DNA of 64,000 bases from Sclerotiophoma versabilis (GCA_012274445.1 JAAROD010000090.1:1116001-1180000); one strand, 5' to 3'; positions 10,990-23,443 are shown, counted from the stretch's first letter. A program made the numbers and translations. Notes: generated from the letters alone by a model not told the origin.

Positions 10990-12222
10990 GCAGTCATGTC
11001 AGTCACAGGTTGCCGTACAATTACAAGCTTTACACAGCTCCTTGATTACACAGTAAGTGAATCGATTTCAAAGTCTCACCTTTATAACCTCTTGCAAGTA
11101 CGATCAGTACTTATCATTGCTGTTTCAAATTGAATTGTAGTCTAAAAATGATCAGCTGGCTTGTTCTATGTACTGGTTAGCTAAACTATTGCATAGAGTC
11201 TGTGACTCATTGACTATGGGAAGGAGCGAAACAAAGATTCAAGTACAGATGTAAGATAGAAGATAGCGTTGAAGGGCAGGAAAGAGCACGTACACTCTTG
11301 AAAAGCACTCACGCGAAACAGCCTCATAGACCAAACATCTACTCGTACAGGGATCACAGGCATTCGACAGTTGTATGTATCATTTAAGATGACAGATCCA
11401 GCGCTGACATGCATCTGCTTAAATGACTGTCAGCGCAGTGGGGCTGTGCACGAGAGCGGAGGGTTCAATGGTCAGGGACCATTCGTATGCCCCGCCAGAG
11501 CGACTGCAGTAGAAAACATCGATGATAAGTGGTCCTTTACGCTGAGAAAAGACTTGCCGGATTTTTTGAGTATATTTTGACAAGCCAATTTTCTTTTCAA
11601 TATAGAATGTTGATAGTCGTAACACAAAGCCACATGTGCGCCATTCGCAGCAGCACCAAAAGCAGATGACACAAACCATGCACATCAGTTACGGTGGCAG
11701 CAGAGCCCGAGAGTCTACAACAGTTATCTGCTACAGACTTAAACCCTCACTGCTTGTGCTGAGAACGAGACAAGTAGACATGACAATAATCTCCCTTCGC
11801 AAGCCACGAACTTACTCCTGGAGAACTTAATATCTTAGGAAGAACTCTTAAACAGATTTACACACTGCAGGTAATGCCAAGTAAGGAATGCAAAAACTGC
11901 CCATAGGTGGGGAAGTCAATACTCACCCGAATCTAGATGCCCACAGATGACTTGTGGTGTAATCAAAAAGCTGTTCTGTTATACTCTGTTGGTTCTGCCT
12001 CCATCTTTCTCAAAGGATCATCAAGGCTCACTGCCACCCAAAATTGAGCACTTGTGAAGGGAAATAGACCGGGGTTTACAGGAAGAAGTATGGTGAGGTT
12101 CCGTATGTTAAACTTTCAATTGTGTGTTGATAGGACTATGGGAACCCCCCCCCCCCCCCCCCCCAATATTTGCCCTATCGTCATTTTGTGAAATGCAAAC
12201 AAAGAACCAAATGAACGTGCAG
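10990..12222. other. Intergenic, no convincing gene; C20 homopolymer
   Basis: Short frames on both strands (for example 11419-11685, -) have no recognisable domain or conserved-looking composition. A run of 20 C lies at 12145-12164, about 60 bp beyond the stop codon of the RING gene, and may fall in its 3' UTR. Confidence 0.5.
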
Positions 12223-13221
12223 TCAATGATCTCTTCTTATTGGCCACACTGCAATAGCCCACATCCCTTTGACAATCATTTCCTCACCTGCATGGCCTCT
12301 CAAACTTAGTCGTGCTTGCTCCTGCTGATACCTCCAAAGTTCCTGGAATACGAAAACCAGAGTGTCTTTGAAATCATTCGAAGGCTTGCCCGTGTAGCAT
12401 GCATTTCCGATCTTTGTACAGCACTCCTCAACAACAAAATTCATCATCTCGTATCGCTTGTGGGGAAGCGGTTGGCGAGGACCAGATTTGTGCGCAACAC
12501 TCTGCGAGATGAGTACAGTGTAGAGATGCAGGAGCGGCAAGAGTCGATCTGATTCCATTTTCGAGGCGTCCATGATGTAACTCCAGCTGATATTCCCTTC
12601 TGTGAGGCCAAGACACGCGTTTGCCTTCCAGATAAGTCGTGTTATCCGTGACAAATCTGTAAGGTACAACGGCAACGTGGTCGCTGCGCTAGATACCAAA
12701 CGCGCAAGACGAACAAGTGGTACAGCAAGGCCTTCAGCCCGGTCTGGCCGTCCGAGCGAGTCCCAAGATGCTGCAATGAAGTTGTAAGCGTCGGTGAGGG
12801 CGTCGTCCGATCCACTCCAGACCTGCGCTCCGGTCTCGATAAATGCCGGAAAGATGGCCTTCTCCAAAAGGTCACTGACTGTGAACTTGCCATCGGGCTT
12901 GCGTTTCCAGAGAAGTCGTATACCAGTCCAGAGTTTCTGCATGAAGACATGTAAGCGTTCCAGCGGTAACTCGCAGAGTCTCTTCCATATCGACGGGGCG
13001 TCGAAAGTTGGTTGTGGGATCTTCCTTGCAACCAGCACATGTCTACAGACTGGACAGCTTGCGTTGTTGCCTCTACCAGCTTCAACCCATCGTACTATGC
13101 ACTTGTGGCCGAAGATATGCTTGCAGTCCAGAGTGACTGGCTGATGCGTCGCGCTGAAGGGCTCGGTGCATACCACACACTCTTCTACTGGTCGAAGCTG
13201 TGTTTTGATAAAAGTATCCAT
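12223..13221 (-). CDS. RING-type zinc-finger protein (putative E3 ubiquitin ligase)
   Basis: Single exon, 332 aa from the chosen ATG at 13221. The frame is open a further 49 codons to 13368, but that extension is low-quality sequence and the chosen start is close to the RING. Residues 15-59 contain CVVC, CKHIFGHKC and CPVC: Cys15, Cys18, Cys33, His35, His39, Cys41, Cys56, Cys59, a complete RING-H2-type cross-brace for two zinc ions. Such domains recruit E2 enzymes for ubiquitin transfer. The remaining 270 residues are mostly alpha-helical-looking with no family I recognise; a hydrophobic stretch VPLVRLARLVSSAATTLPLY may be a buried helix. The substrate is unknown. The gene is intact and its composition matches nearby genes. 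Confidence 0.8.
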   Translation of the reverse strand: MDTFIKTQLRPVEECVVCTEPFSATHQPVTLDCKHIFGHKCIVRWVEAGRGNNASCPVCRHVLVARKIPQPTFDAPSIWKRLCELPLERLHVFMQKLWTGIRLLWKRKPDGKFTVSDLLEKAIFPAFIETGAQVWSGSDDALTDAYNFIAASWDSLGRPDRAEGLAVPLVRLARLVSSAATTLPLYLTDLSRITRLIWKANACLGLTEGNISWSYIMDASKMESDRLLPLLHLYTVLISQSVAHKSGPRQPLPHKRYEMMNFVVEECCTKIGNACYTGKPSNDFKDTLVFVFQELWRYQQEQARLSLRGHAGEEMIVKGMWAIAVWPIRRDH

Positions 13222-14310
13222 GGGTTTAGATATAGGTCTATGGTGCGACAAAGTATGCGCGATATGCGGCAGGCAGAGCCTTCTCGTAGGATGCATACCT
13301 GTGGTATGTGAAAGACAGACGACGAATGTTTGCGGGAACGTCAAGTGATAAAGAAGCTGGAGCAACACGTTTGTTCACTCGCAGATGTTTTAAATTTGTG
13401 AAGATACTGTTTTCCGCCTCCTGAACAAGTACGTCGTGGCTCTCGTACTTATTGGCAAGGCCTTCTGCGCTGTGCATCGTGACAGACGCTGCTCATGCGC
13501 GCATTCGCCCTTGATTTGAGATGCTGTTGAATCGTTGTCACCATCATCGTACTGGCGTCTTCTGCAAGCGCTGAGAAGGCGAGACAATCGCGCTCAGAGT
13601 GTGACGTCGATGTGCTCGTGCTGAGACAAAGCCGAGGCAACGGTGAATAGTAACGAGAGTTATGGTCTGCAAGGGACTAATCAAAAGGGAGATCTTTTTT
13701 GCAGCCTCATCTTGCAGCCTTCAAGGTAGCAGTATCAATCCCCATCGAGCGTGCAGGAAGCGCAGCACTATGATGGACTCATGAGGAAAGGTAAGGTGTC
13801 CTTAGCGAGAGTGGGTCACGGTCGCATCTTCAAACAACCGCTACAAAATCTCAATACCATAGCCATTCTTCATAGTGAAGTGATCGTGATGATGGCCATG
13901 TGACGTTGGTGAAGTAACAGAGAAAGGGTACGTCCATCGCTGTGCTGGCACTCTCGAGCTACGGTAACCCGAGAATGTCGAACCGAGGCTGTGCCGGCAG
14001 TTTTGACCCACTTAAGATTCTACCAACCTTCATCAGCCACGATCACACCGCATCGCATCCATCACTTGTCTTCTGTACGGCTCTTCATTAGTCGTCTCTC
14101 ATCATGCCGTACGTGCGGATAGTGGATCCAGGGTCGTTCTAGCGACTTGTGCTGTCTTTGTCATTTGTGGAAATCCCTCTCGCCGCTACTAACTTCGATG
14201 TATAAACACGCATTCAGCAACACACGTTCGAACAGAAAGAATCTAGTGGACTGAGATTATTATCATGCATTATGATATAACGTTCCGAAGCCGAACCGCC
14301 ATCGAATTCT
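13222..14310. other. Intergenic; contains strong intron signals without a long exon
   Basis: No substantial gene. Between 14104 and 14254 there is a pyrimidine-rich leader, an ATG, a GTACGT donor, a CTACTAAC branch site and a CAG acceptor, but the joined frame is only 13 codons. Confidence 0.4.
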
Positions 14311-14939
14311 TCACCTGACGTCTGAGCTTTGCACGATCGTGCCGAAGACATCTGCCAACTCGGCAAGTGCAACCCTGGTCAACTCTTCGCCCTTCACTCC
14401 TGGAATGTCGCGGTCGCCAATGGCATCTTCAATTAGAATGACCTCGTAACCCTTCTGCATGGCCTCACGAGCAGTAGTGGAGACGCAGACGTGGGCCATG
14501 TAGCCGGTGAGAGCGACCTTCTTAACGCCCCACGACTGCAAAGTGTCGTGAAGGGAGGTTTGCTCGAAGGAGCCAGGGAATTGCTTCCAAATTACCTCCT
14601 CGCCATCCTGTGTACTGATAAGCCTCAGTCTTCGAAGAATAGAAAATCCTGGAAGCCTACCTTCGCAGTGACATTGCTGAACTCATCTGCCAAATCAGTA
14701 CCTGGAGTGAATATTGGTGCACCCTCAGGTGTTTGATGCATAACATGGATAATCTTGCCGCTTGCAGCACGATATTTCTCCAGCAAGCTGGCGATAGCCT
14801 TCCCGCTCGACTCGGCATTGGTAACCTTCAGCTGGCCCTTCGCATACTCGTTCTGAGCATCGATGATGATCAGAGCAGAGTCTGAGGTCGAGGCTGTACC
14901 AGGGCGAATTCCAAGGAGGTCACGGAAAGACGCAACCAT
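14311..14939 (-). CDS. Isochorismatase-like cysteine hydrolase
   Basis: Two exons: 14939-14661 and 14607-14311, with a 53-bp intron (14608-14660, GTAGGC..ACAG) in phase 0, giving 191 aa. The catalytic triad of the family is visible: Asp27 in ALIIIDAQNEY, Lys101 in EVIWKQFPGSF, and Cys134 in GYMAHVCVSTTAREA. The length suits the isochorismatase/nicotinamidase-like superfamily, soluble enzymes that hydrolyse small amides or vinyl ethers. The residues around the active site do not let me choose between isochorismatase, nicotinamidase or an uncharacterised amidase. There is no signal peptide, so it is probably cytosolic. The start is the only ATG ahead of the first beta strand. No functional partner is adjacent. 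Confidence 0.9.
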
Positions 14940-17185
14940 CGTGCTTCGTTACGTGATGACCTTAAGCTGGTCTGAAGGGGGGGAAATCGTGAGTCGATAT
15001 GAATTTGAGATCTGTAGGAAGTTCCAAGGTATTGTGTCGCTGATGAGCCTTGCTCAAGACGTCGGAAGTTCCCCCAAAAGTGTACCCCGCTTGCCACTCA
15101 AGTAAACTATGACGTGCCTTAGGCTAATGAGGTCTAGTCTGAGCAATACATGCGGCACAAGAAAACCTCATACCTGTGAGCATCCGACCTGGATTTGACT
15201 TTCCGTTCTTGAACCCAGAAGACATCGAGACAAGAACAGAAGGATTGTATGCAATACCTGACGAAATAAGATTTGGAAAACCCTGAAAGTTGTTTCCCTG
15301 CAGAACCACGCTAGACTGGGGTAAGCTAGTGCAAGTTTCAATCATCATCGCTTCTCAATGTTATCCTTGAGCCTTTCGATTTGAATCGTCTTCATTCCTC
15401 GCTCAAAAGTATGAAGTGGCTGTAAAACCTTTATTACGGAGTTTCCAGGCACCGAACCAAAAGCGCTACCTCCAGGCAGCTCAACAGAAGCTCCGCGTCA
15501 CTATCCATGACGAACGCAACAGAAAACTCAAGGGTACAACTGTGGATTAGGCGAGTATGTTTGCGAGGGAAAGTCCCCGAAGTGAATTATCCTCACCCTT
15601 GGTCAGAGTGAAACACAGTCCAAAGTTGCCGTAAAGAGCTGGTCCCACCAACTCTTGTGGCCCGAATTATCAGTGGCAATGCTGATAATTAGGACTGAGT
15701 GCAAACAGGCACTGTGCAGACTCATACCAGAATGCATTAAGTTCTCGCTGTCTTGGGCTACGTTCTCTTTTCATTCTCATAAAGGTCGTGTGAAAATGAC
15801 TTCTATCAACAGTTCACATCTCGAACAATCAAATGTTAATACCTGCAGCTCCTTAGAACTTGTCAATAGCCACAACCATACCCACTTGCAACCAAATCAA
15901 CAAAACAGCACAAGCAGTCGTGTCAAATGGACTGAGCAGTAGGTGTAAGATTATGGTCTGGATCATGCCGTGCGACTAACGTTAGCGATGGCTTGATTAC
16001 GATATCCCTAATACAGAAGCGTTGAGCCTCCGTGCATAAGCCATATTGGCTTACAGCTAGATTGAGTGCGAAGTGATTGCGAGTGTGTTAGTGTAAACGC
16101 TCACCTTATAATAATTTTATCTAACAACGCCTAAAAAATAAGAAACCGGAGTGGCTTCTCTCCCTTTAGACTAGCTTCTGGTCGATCACCAGGACATGTT
16201 GCTACAGATCTGTTAAACAAGCAAAATGTCAGAATGTGACAACATAACGCGGAGCATCGCTACTTGACAGCAGGCAGTGCTGAGCCAATCAACCAAATCT
16301 TGATCGAGCTTGATGGGACACCATAGCTGTTATCAGGTGTCCTATAGTTGTCAATTTTCCCTGGATGCACGACAGGCTGCCGCTGGACCATTGCAGACCG
16401 ACCCGGTAGAGGGCGATCGCCGTCAATGAGGTGCACGCGGCCGCACATAACACCTCACATCAACTGACAACTTATCTGCGGGTCCATAATCGAAAGCAGG
16501 CGTGATTGAGAAGATACACAAGTAGCCAATCAGAGACCGCCTGCTGTAGGTGCAAGCGAATTGTAAGGTTCGAGTTCCGGATGTCAGCACCCGCGGCAGC
16601 TTCCCGCGGCAACCGACACATTCCCGCTGCGCCCAAACCTCACTCTAAAAGTCTCAACAGGCGGGAGTCGCGATGTGACGATGTGAGAATGCTGCCGCGG
16701 GAGAGATAAGACAGACCTGAGGACGCAGCAAGGGCGGTATCCCACCAGTCAGCTCGCAGCGGGAGCCTCAGCGGACGTCCGACGACGTGATGATTTGTTC
16801 TCGCATCTCGTCATATTTGTGATCTGTGCAGGGGGCTGTGACACAGATGAGGGGACGCCACGGAGATCCGAGAAGAGTGGAAGAACCTCAGCAATGCGCT
16901 TCAGCTTAAGAATCTCCCACTGTCCCCTCCCTTTAGGATGTTGTATTCCCAGGTCTTTCAAGTAGAAATCCCCACTTGAAGTCCAACGTACCTCCCATAG
17001 TCCTGGTAAACCAGAGAACACGTGATATACCATCTACCACGAACATTAATCCAATTCCGTAATCCAACCCTGCCATCAACTCCCGTCGACGTTTTAGGGA
17101 CTTAAGCGTCTTTAACTACATACTACATAAGGATCTATTGCGAATATACGGGCTACTGCCGACTACATATTATCTATTCCACGCA
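14940..17185. other. Intergenic, no convincing gene
   Basis: This holds the upstream region of the isochorismatase-like gene and several short frames. One at 15124-15348 (-) encodes a plausible-looking 74-residue peptide with no recognised family; another at 16749-17033 (-) likewise. GCCGCGGGA-type inverted motifs recur near 16590-16705. I cannot support a gene. Confidence 0.4.
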
Positions 17186-17410
17186 ATGCCTTCTGCTACA
17201 CGATCACTCGAATCGATGGTGCTCCAAGCACACCGCGCAAAGGGTGTCCGATATCCCACATCAGCCCAGAAAGACTGCTTCAAGACATGGTACTCGTATG
17301 CGCTACGCCGGGGCGAAGTCGAGAAGGCCAGCCCGGCAGTGCTCCAAGAACACGGGAAGCAATTGCGTGAGATGAGGGAAGCGGGGCCGGGTGGAAGGAC
17401 ATACTTGTAA
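17186..17410 (+). CDS. Small hypothetical protein (74 aa)
   Basis: An ATG at 17186 opens a 74-codon frame rich in charged residues (KDCFKTWYSYALRRGEVEKA and REMREAGPGGRTYL). The composition is protein-like and more helical than chance frames nearby, with one Trp and one Cys and no signal peptide or membrane segment. The frame extends upstream to 17138 but without support. I do not recognise a family. It could be a real small nuclear or cytosolic protein, or chance. Confidence 0.35.
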   Translation: MPSATRSLESMVLQAHRAKGVRYPTSAQKDCFKTWYSYALRRGEVEKASPAVLQEHGKQLREMREAGPGGRTYL

Positions 17411-18609
17411 TAATGTAGGCTGTGCTCGTCTTTATCGTGGGCGATTAAATGCTGATTGTTTTCTAGGCAGTTTCTGAGAAATAATCGGGGGACATAGCCG
17501 TTCAAAGGTGGCAACCTTGATAAGCCGCAAATGTACACTGCAGTATACGATACCTTTTAGTGCATGCTACGTTCGAATAAGACGAACTTTCACGATTTCA
17601 TTCCTCAACAGTGGTGTTCGACTGATAATTCCAAGGCTATGGGTGATAAAAGAAGATGCGGGAAGTTGTCATCTGCTTAGCACGGATTGGTAAGCCCATC
17701 AAGACTTGGAATGCTATTACACTGACCCATCGAAGCCATCTCGCATCATGGTGTGGAGAAAGTATAAAACCAACCATTCATCTCTCACGTATCCTGTTTT
17801 GATTACTTGGAAACACGCTTTTCTTCAAAGTCTTCTGTTCTTCTGGTATAGCGCCTCCATAGCATTCCTCTTCTTAATGCTGAGCGCCGGAAGCCTCCAC
17901 TGATCATTCGAATCAAGCTCAATCTTCGTGATAGGACTGGCTTCTATCTTGCATCCATTTCCTCAAGCCCTAGACTCAGCTCATGAGCCAAGCTTCGGCT
18001 CGAATGGAAGACTGCAGTAGGCCTCGCGCAGAGGGTCCGGAGCTGAAATGCTTGTAAAGGATGATCCAGGTCGAGTGGAAATATCATAAGTCAATTGGAG
18101 GTACTGCAAATTTTGCCATACTCCGATAACACTTGCTAGTAAGGCTTTAGTAGTAAGGTTGGTGCTCGAGAGCTGCGGATCTCAAGATTGCGCTTCGGTA
18201 CGGACCTACTCTTGTTACCTACTACCGTAGCGCGCAAGCGCGCCTCGAACGTTGCTTGCCTCACTGCTCCTACCTCTTTGTTCTTTGAACGCCACAGGAG
18301 TAGTGTGTGACAAAGGACAGAAATGAGTACGACTGAACCAAAGCCGCTAGTTTCTGATCTTCATTGAAATGCCTGTCTCTACGATGAGATGGCGCTACCT
18401 ATGCACCTAGCAAGCCCCGCGGCATCTAGTCAACCAAACCTCCTTAAACCCTTATATTATCGTTAACGTCATGTAAATAGCCGCCACTGCTGACTTAGCA
18501 GTCGCTGTCAACCAAAATGTGAGATTGTCACCTAGGTCTCGACGCAATCAGCTTCGATCTAGGATTTGTGTATTGTTGAAAAAATCTGACACCACGACTT
18601 GAAGCAAAC
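17411..18609. other. Intergenic, no gene seen
   Basis: Only short frames without recognisable content. It presumably includes the promoter of the 362-aa gene that follows. Confidence 0.5.
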
Positions 18610-19698
18610 ATGCCAGTCGCCGATAAAAGCCTGGCAGCTCTCACACCAAGGTCTTCGCTCACCAGGATTCTTTCGCTACCGCGCGGACTCCTCCAGTCGA
18701 TCTTGGACTCCGTTAGCGATTTCAAACCATGGGTGTACACTTCGACGCTAGAACAGGCGAGCACACCTACAACCGACGAGGAGCTATGGTTATACACTCC
18801 CGAATCAATGCCTCACAGTCTAATCACAACTAATCGAACTATCTTGGGTCTATCCAGCACGCATCGCTGGCCCATGCTGATACTCTCACAACATTCTTAC
18901 CACCTATCCAGGAATGACAAAGACAGTGTATCATTGGCTATCATGCAGGCACTGAGAAGAATGAACGCACGAATTGAGCGGAAGCATTGGGATGGAAAGA
19001 ACTCGAAAACCGTACCTCAAGTATGTGGTCGCGTCCAGAATGATGAAAGCCTCAGCCGAACGCTCGACAATGCTCCAATGTTGCATTTTCGTGCCAGAAT
19101 CCAGACTGAAGAAGAGGCGTGCTCAGACGAGAGCCCTCTGATTCAATCAGCTGTTCGAAGTATTAGTAATAAACCTTCGCACGCAACCGCTCTTGTCTTG
19201 TACAAGTCAACACCTATACTTAGGCTGACCAATCGAGACGCTGCATGGCTTATGAATCAGCAAGAAACTGTAAAACTTACCAAACGTATCGCGGCCCTCT
19301 TCGTCGCCATCCTCGTTACTCTCGTTCAATGCCGTTTGTTACTTCTCGAGATCCTCGAAAAGCTCGAGTGCGACACACCGATACTCTCCATCGAGCCTGG
19401 CGAAAGCAAGGACTTCGCGGCGTCGAAGATGAGCCCCCACCCCGATCGGATGCGCAGCCTGTCTGGCTCGACCGTTGCCGATTTACCCTCACACACTGAG
19501 ATGCTATCATTCTCTACCATATCAACGGTCTTCAATTCGGAGGCTAATATCAAGGAAGTGAGATGGGCAGACAAAAGAGCAAGCGAGGAGAAAGACATCG
19601 GAACGTCACCAAAAAGACCGAAGTTGAATGTATGTGAGCAAGTGAGCAGCGGGAGGGTAGCGACGCTCATGAACCGATTTGAGAATTTACATCTATGA
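18610..19698 (+). CDS. Hypothetical protein, 362 aa
   Basis: A single uninterrupted frame from ATG 18610 to TGA 19696-19698. The N-terminus (LTRILSLPRGLLQSILDSVS) is faintly F-box-like. Residues about 227-247 (IAALFVAILVTLVQCRLLLLE) are strongly hydrophobic and could be one membrane segment or a buried helix. Near the C-terminus SPKRPKLN resembles a basic nuclear localisation signal, and the tail before it is Ser-rich and probably disordered. I recognise no domain family. Length and protein-like composition make a real gene likely; the function is unknown. A small in-frame intron around the hydrophobic stretch cannot be ruled out. Confidence 0.6.
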   Translation: MPVADKSLAALTPRSSLTRILSLPRGLLQSILDSVSDFKPWVYTSTLEQASTPTTDEELWLYTPESMPHSLITTNRTILGLSSTHRWPMLILSQHSYHLSRNDKDSVSLAIMQALRRMNARIERKHWDGKNSKTVPQVCGRVQNDESLSRTLDNAPMLHFRARIQTEEEACSDESPLIQSAVRSISNKPSHATALVLYKSTPILRLTNRDAAWLMNQQETVKLTKRIAALFVAILVTLVQCRLLLLEILEKLECDTPILSIEPGESKDFAASKMSPHPDRMRSLSGSTVADLPSHTEMLSFSTISTVFNSEANIKEVRWADKRASEEKDIGTSPKRPKLNVCEQVSSGRVATLMNRFENLHL

Positions 19699-22600
19699 GA
19701 GAAGAATTTACGCGTACATTTAGTTTCTCAGCCACAAACAAGTGCAGTTGTCGTTCCAATGTGATTGGTTAATCAACACAGGCCCTCCAGCACCGGACAC
19801 TGTCGATCGGCAAAATGCAAGCAGGATCTCGTTTAACCTTAAGTAGGAGATGAGTACCGAGGCCCCAAGTGACTTCCATTCCGAAAGAATGTCGACAAGA
19901 CTAGCTTCTTTGAAACCTGGTCTTTTTCTCATGCGTTCAACATCAAACTATTTTTTCCAGATATTATTATTCGACGACAACGCGTAAAGCAATCGATATA
20001 CAATTATGGAAAGGGTGGAAAAATACTCAGATTGAGCTTCGAGTCATCATTGACTGGCAAACGTTGCAATGTTTCTGTAGTTGGCAATGGCTCTTAATCC
20101 CGGTGTTATTCTCAGTGCCATGTGCATGCACTTGCATAATGTAGCCACAACGGACGTCGACAACATTAGCTTCAGAACACTGATAAATCTATTTAGCAAG
20201 CTGTTTAATGTTTACTATCTGTAATTGGAGCACGATCCTTTTTGTAGGCTCATCACTACCTATAATGCTATTGCCACTGGCGACGAAGTGCTAATTGCGG
20301 GCACTGATAGTGGAAAATCGGCTTCATTTAAGGTCTAGATACTACTAGAAAAGGCGAGGTTGATGTGTAAGTAGTTCTAAATTATCATTGAGACATATAA
20401 AAGGCTCCCAAAACCATTATACTTAGTCACAGTTGAGCAGGCATAATGGAAATTATCGCAGCGGCAGCTTTACCTATTTAGTAGATGACTCTTGGTCCTC
20501 AAAACCCTCATCGTGGCTACCTGCACCCTCCTAACCACTGCGGGTCCCCCTAGCCTGTCTCTTTACTGTCGCCGGTTCTTTAGAGGTACGTCATCGTCAG
20601 CTGGCGATTTGAACTCTGCAAGATGTCGGCGGCGTCGTAATAGGGCTACATACATAACCCACGATCAGGAGTTGTGGTATCGACGTACTCTGTGGTGGCC
20701 ATATTGGCTGTGGTTCCAGTATCGGTCGCAGTTCTAGAGTTGGTCTGATCGGTGGCGTTGGTAGTGGAAGATATGATGACTTTAATGTGTACGGAGACGT
20801 GAGCCAAGGGTGTGAAACCTGTAGATATGTAACGAGAAAAAAGCAGCGTTGGATTGTGGGAAACGAAAAACTCAGGGCTAAGGGCTCACGTCACAGTTGT
20901 GGATCGCAGCACAAGACTTAGCGCGGAAAGCTCACCTCTCTCCTGCGCTTTGCCTCGCATACGAAATAATAAGCACTCGACATCTCTAAGTGTAAGAGGA
21001 GCGCTACAAGTACATCATAACGATATATACACAACGTGTTCATCGATGAGGCATTACCTGTTAGCTACATGCGACAGCCACCTGGAGGCAACAAAGCTGA
21101 ACCTGTTCTGGCGAACGTCTGGCTCAACAATCTCGCACACGTCACCAGATCCGATATGAACCTCTCAACTCATCTTATTTCTAACTGCAAAAGAGTCATA
21201 CACGAGAGTGCCGTGCGCAATACATGCAATTACTCAGGACTTACTCTAACCCCTACGAAGCCTGAGTTACGAGATTGTGTTGCACCACGAGCGGCCGAGG
21301 GCAACACGAAAGAACGATTTCTAGATTGTTTAACTCACCTTATGCGCTAAGTCATTGAAAACAACACTTGAAAGTAATGTATTGTAAAAGATGGATTGGG
21401 TGATCAAGCTGTCAACAGATATACTACCATGTATGTGCTAGAGGACAACTCACACCCTTGAAATCATGAAATGGCTAAGCCTGGATCTTTTCATTGGTTC
21501 ACATGCGAGACAAGCAAGGAAGACGGAGACGATTATCTCCAGACATTGGAAGTTATAGGCTGCCGTAGGAAAGGATTTGCTCGGAGTGAATTCATCAACA
21601 AGCCGGCAAGGTGCGAAAGAGCGCTTCCATAATGCATGAATAATATATTCAATTAGATAGAACTGAATATCCAGGGTTGCAGAAACGACATAAAGTCAGC
21701 ACTGAGTTCGTTTCTCGCCAAATCGTGGTCACAGTGGAACAGCCTGTAGTTTCCTAGCCTCCCGAGTTCTGCAATGAATCTTATTGCAATACTGAACCAT
21801 AACATGACGCTCATGCTCATAGTATGATTGTTATTACCAAACGAATAGTACATAAACTGTGAGACCGGAAGCTAGGGGTGAAGATCCGCCTGATGAATCA
21901 GAATTGAAATGAACAGCTCCCTCGTTGATCGGATGTGCTCCATAGTGCATAACCCTGTGTGGCTCAATTGCAGAGCTATTCCCAGCCTTAGTCGTAAAAC
22001 CCCTGAGTATAGGGCTACGCAGCATCGGAACCTTGGACCTTTCCTAGCTGAGTAGGTCCTACCCGCGTGTCAATGTACTTGTGGCTAATACACAGGAGAC
22101 TTTTTATATAGTCTGGAGAAGTGGGACCAAAATAAGCTGTCCGCGACCAAGTGGGCGGCGAGTGGATTGGCGGGGGGTTACCCGGGCCTCGAATCTACCT
22201 CTCATCTCGGAAGAGCACGCTCACTAGCATGCTCCTGAATGTTTTGATTCCCCAATTGGCGACAGTCCAGCGTTCGTCAAAGCAATGCATCTCTGATACG
22301 TGTGCCAACTGGCGTTATCATGGACATGGTATGTAGTAAAAGTATTGAATGGTCCAGACGACAGTCTTTCTTGTGATACTTGTGCAACAGCTTTTCTTCG
22401 CAGACACCACTGTCTCATTTCACCTCCGCAAAATCAGGGCCAAGGCGCTGACAAAGGTAAAACGACGATCGTTCCAGCTTCTAGTTTTGTAGGATGGGCG
22501 GATGGGATGAAATGACTACTATCGTTAGATGCGATAGCCGGTATCGTCACAAATGTAAATCCGTACTTATTGCATCGTACATGACGACACGGTCTGGCGC

Positions 22601-22803
22601 CGGCGTGAGATGAATCGTATTGGTTCGAGAAAGGGGACTTCCTCATATTGAGAACCAACTCTAGCCTTTGCATTGAGTCCCTGCTCAACAATCGCACCAC
22701 CGGATAGCCAGAGCCAAAGACATTAGCACTGGCAGAAACCACGTTCTCTCTGCACCAAGTCCAACTCCAAACCCACCCTCACAACCACAACCTCCCAAGA
22801 ATG
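19699..22803. other. Gene-poor stretch with possible helicase fossil
   Basis: About 3.1 kb without a supportable gene. Near 20255-20325 (+) one frame reads AIATGDEVLIAGTDSGKSAS, close to a helicase Walker A region with GTGSGKS altered to GTDSGKS, but stop codons follow at once. The rest, including several 60-100 codon frames, shows nothing recognisable. Confidence 0.4.
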
Positions 22804-23443
22804 CTAGTTCAAATCCGTAACAAGTGGTCCCTGCAATCCATTAGTCCTAATCACTCCACATCCTCAATGGAAAACTCACCATGTACACCACATTCCGATA
22901 CGCAATCCTCCATTGCTCGTCCCGCCTCACCCACGCATCCTGATACTGCGCATACGCAGTCAACACGACCGAGTCATCCGCCAAAGCCGTGGCCCCAAAC
23001 GTAGCATTACTAGGCAGGAAATGCGCAGCCCTGAAGTACGTCGCGCTGATCGCCGTGTCTGCGTCGCAGATACGGATGCGCTGGCTACCGAGGAGGTGCT
23101 GGGTCCCCGCGAACATGGCGAGGGAGGCAGATAAGGTGGATTCTATCTGCTGGACGCCGGTTAGGACGCCTACGGGCGCGGAGTAGTTGGCTGTTGCGTT
23201 TGTGGTGAATACGTCAGCGAGTGCGTCGAAGGCCCGGCCGTCTATGCTTTGAGCGTAGGAGGAGAGGGTTTGTCGGATTTCTTCCACCGCGGACAGGGAT
23301 GCTAGAGATGTTATGGGCTTGGAAGGGAAGAATGCTGGGAGTTGCGAGGTGGGGATGGGATTAGGTGAGAATTTGGTGCATGGGGGTGGAGTGACGGCTT
23401 GGGCAGCTGCGAGGAGCAGTGCGGCTGCTGCGGAGATACGCAT
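22804..23443 (-). CDS. Secreted SnoaL/NTF2-like protein
   Basis: Two exons: 23443-22880 and 22830-22804, with a 49-bp intron (22831-22879, GTGAGT..TTGCAG), 196 aa. Without splicing the frame would end 12 residues beyond MVSFPL; splicing restores the YRNVVYMGPL ending common in this family. Residues 1-17 form a signal peptide (MRISAAAALLLAAAQAV). The body shows the SnoaL-like fold: helix EEIRQTLSSYAQSIDGRAFD, then ALADVFTTNATANYS, the GVQQIESTLSASL helix, GTQHLLGSQRI, and the strands around DSVVLTAYAQYQDAWVRRDE and WRIAYRNVV. NTF2-like proteins of this kind include small-molecule cyclases, dehydratases and binding proteins; the substrate is unknown. It is probably exported. No obvious partner gene adjoins it. 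Confidence 0.85.

Noticed and set aside
11419..11685. 88-codon Cys-containing - strand frame
   Set aside because: Considered as a secreted protein, but it has no signal peptide and no splice-supported extension.
15124..15348. 74-codon - strand frame with protein-like composition
   Set aside because: No family recognised, no upstream exon found, and no second line of evidence.
16505..16580. Possible tRNA (GGTTCGAGTTCCG resembles a B box)
   Set aside because: No matching A box at proper distance and no cloverleaf could be drawn.
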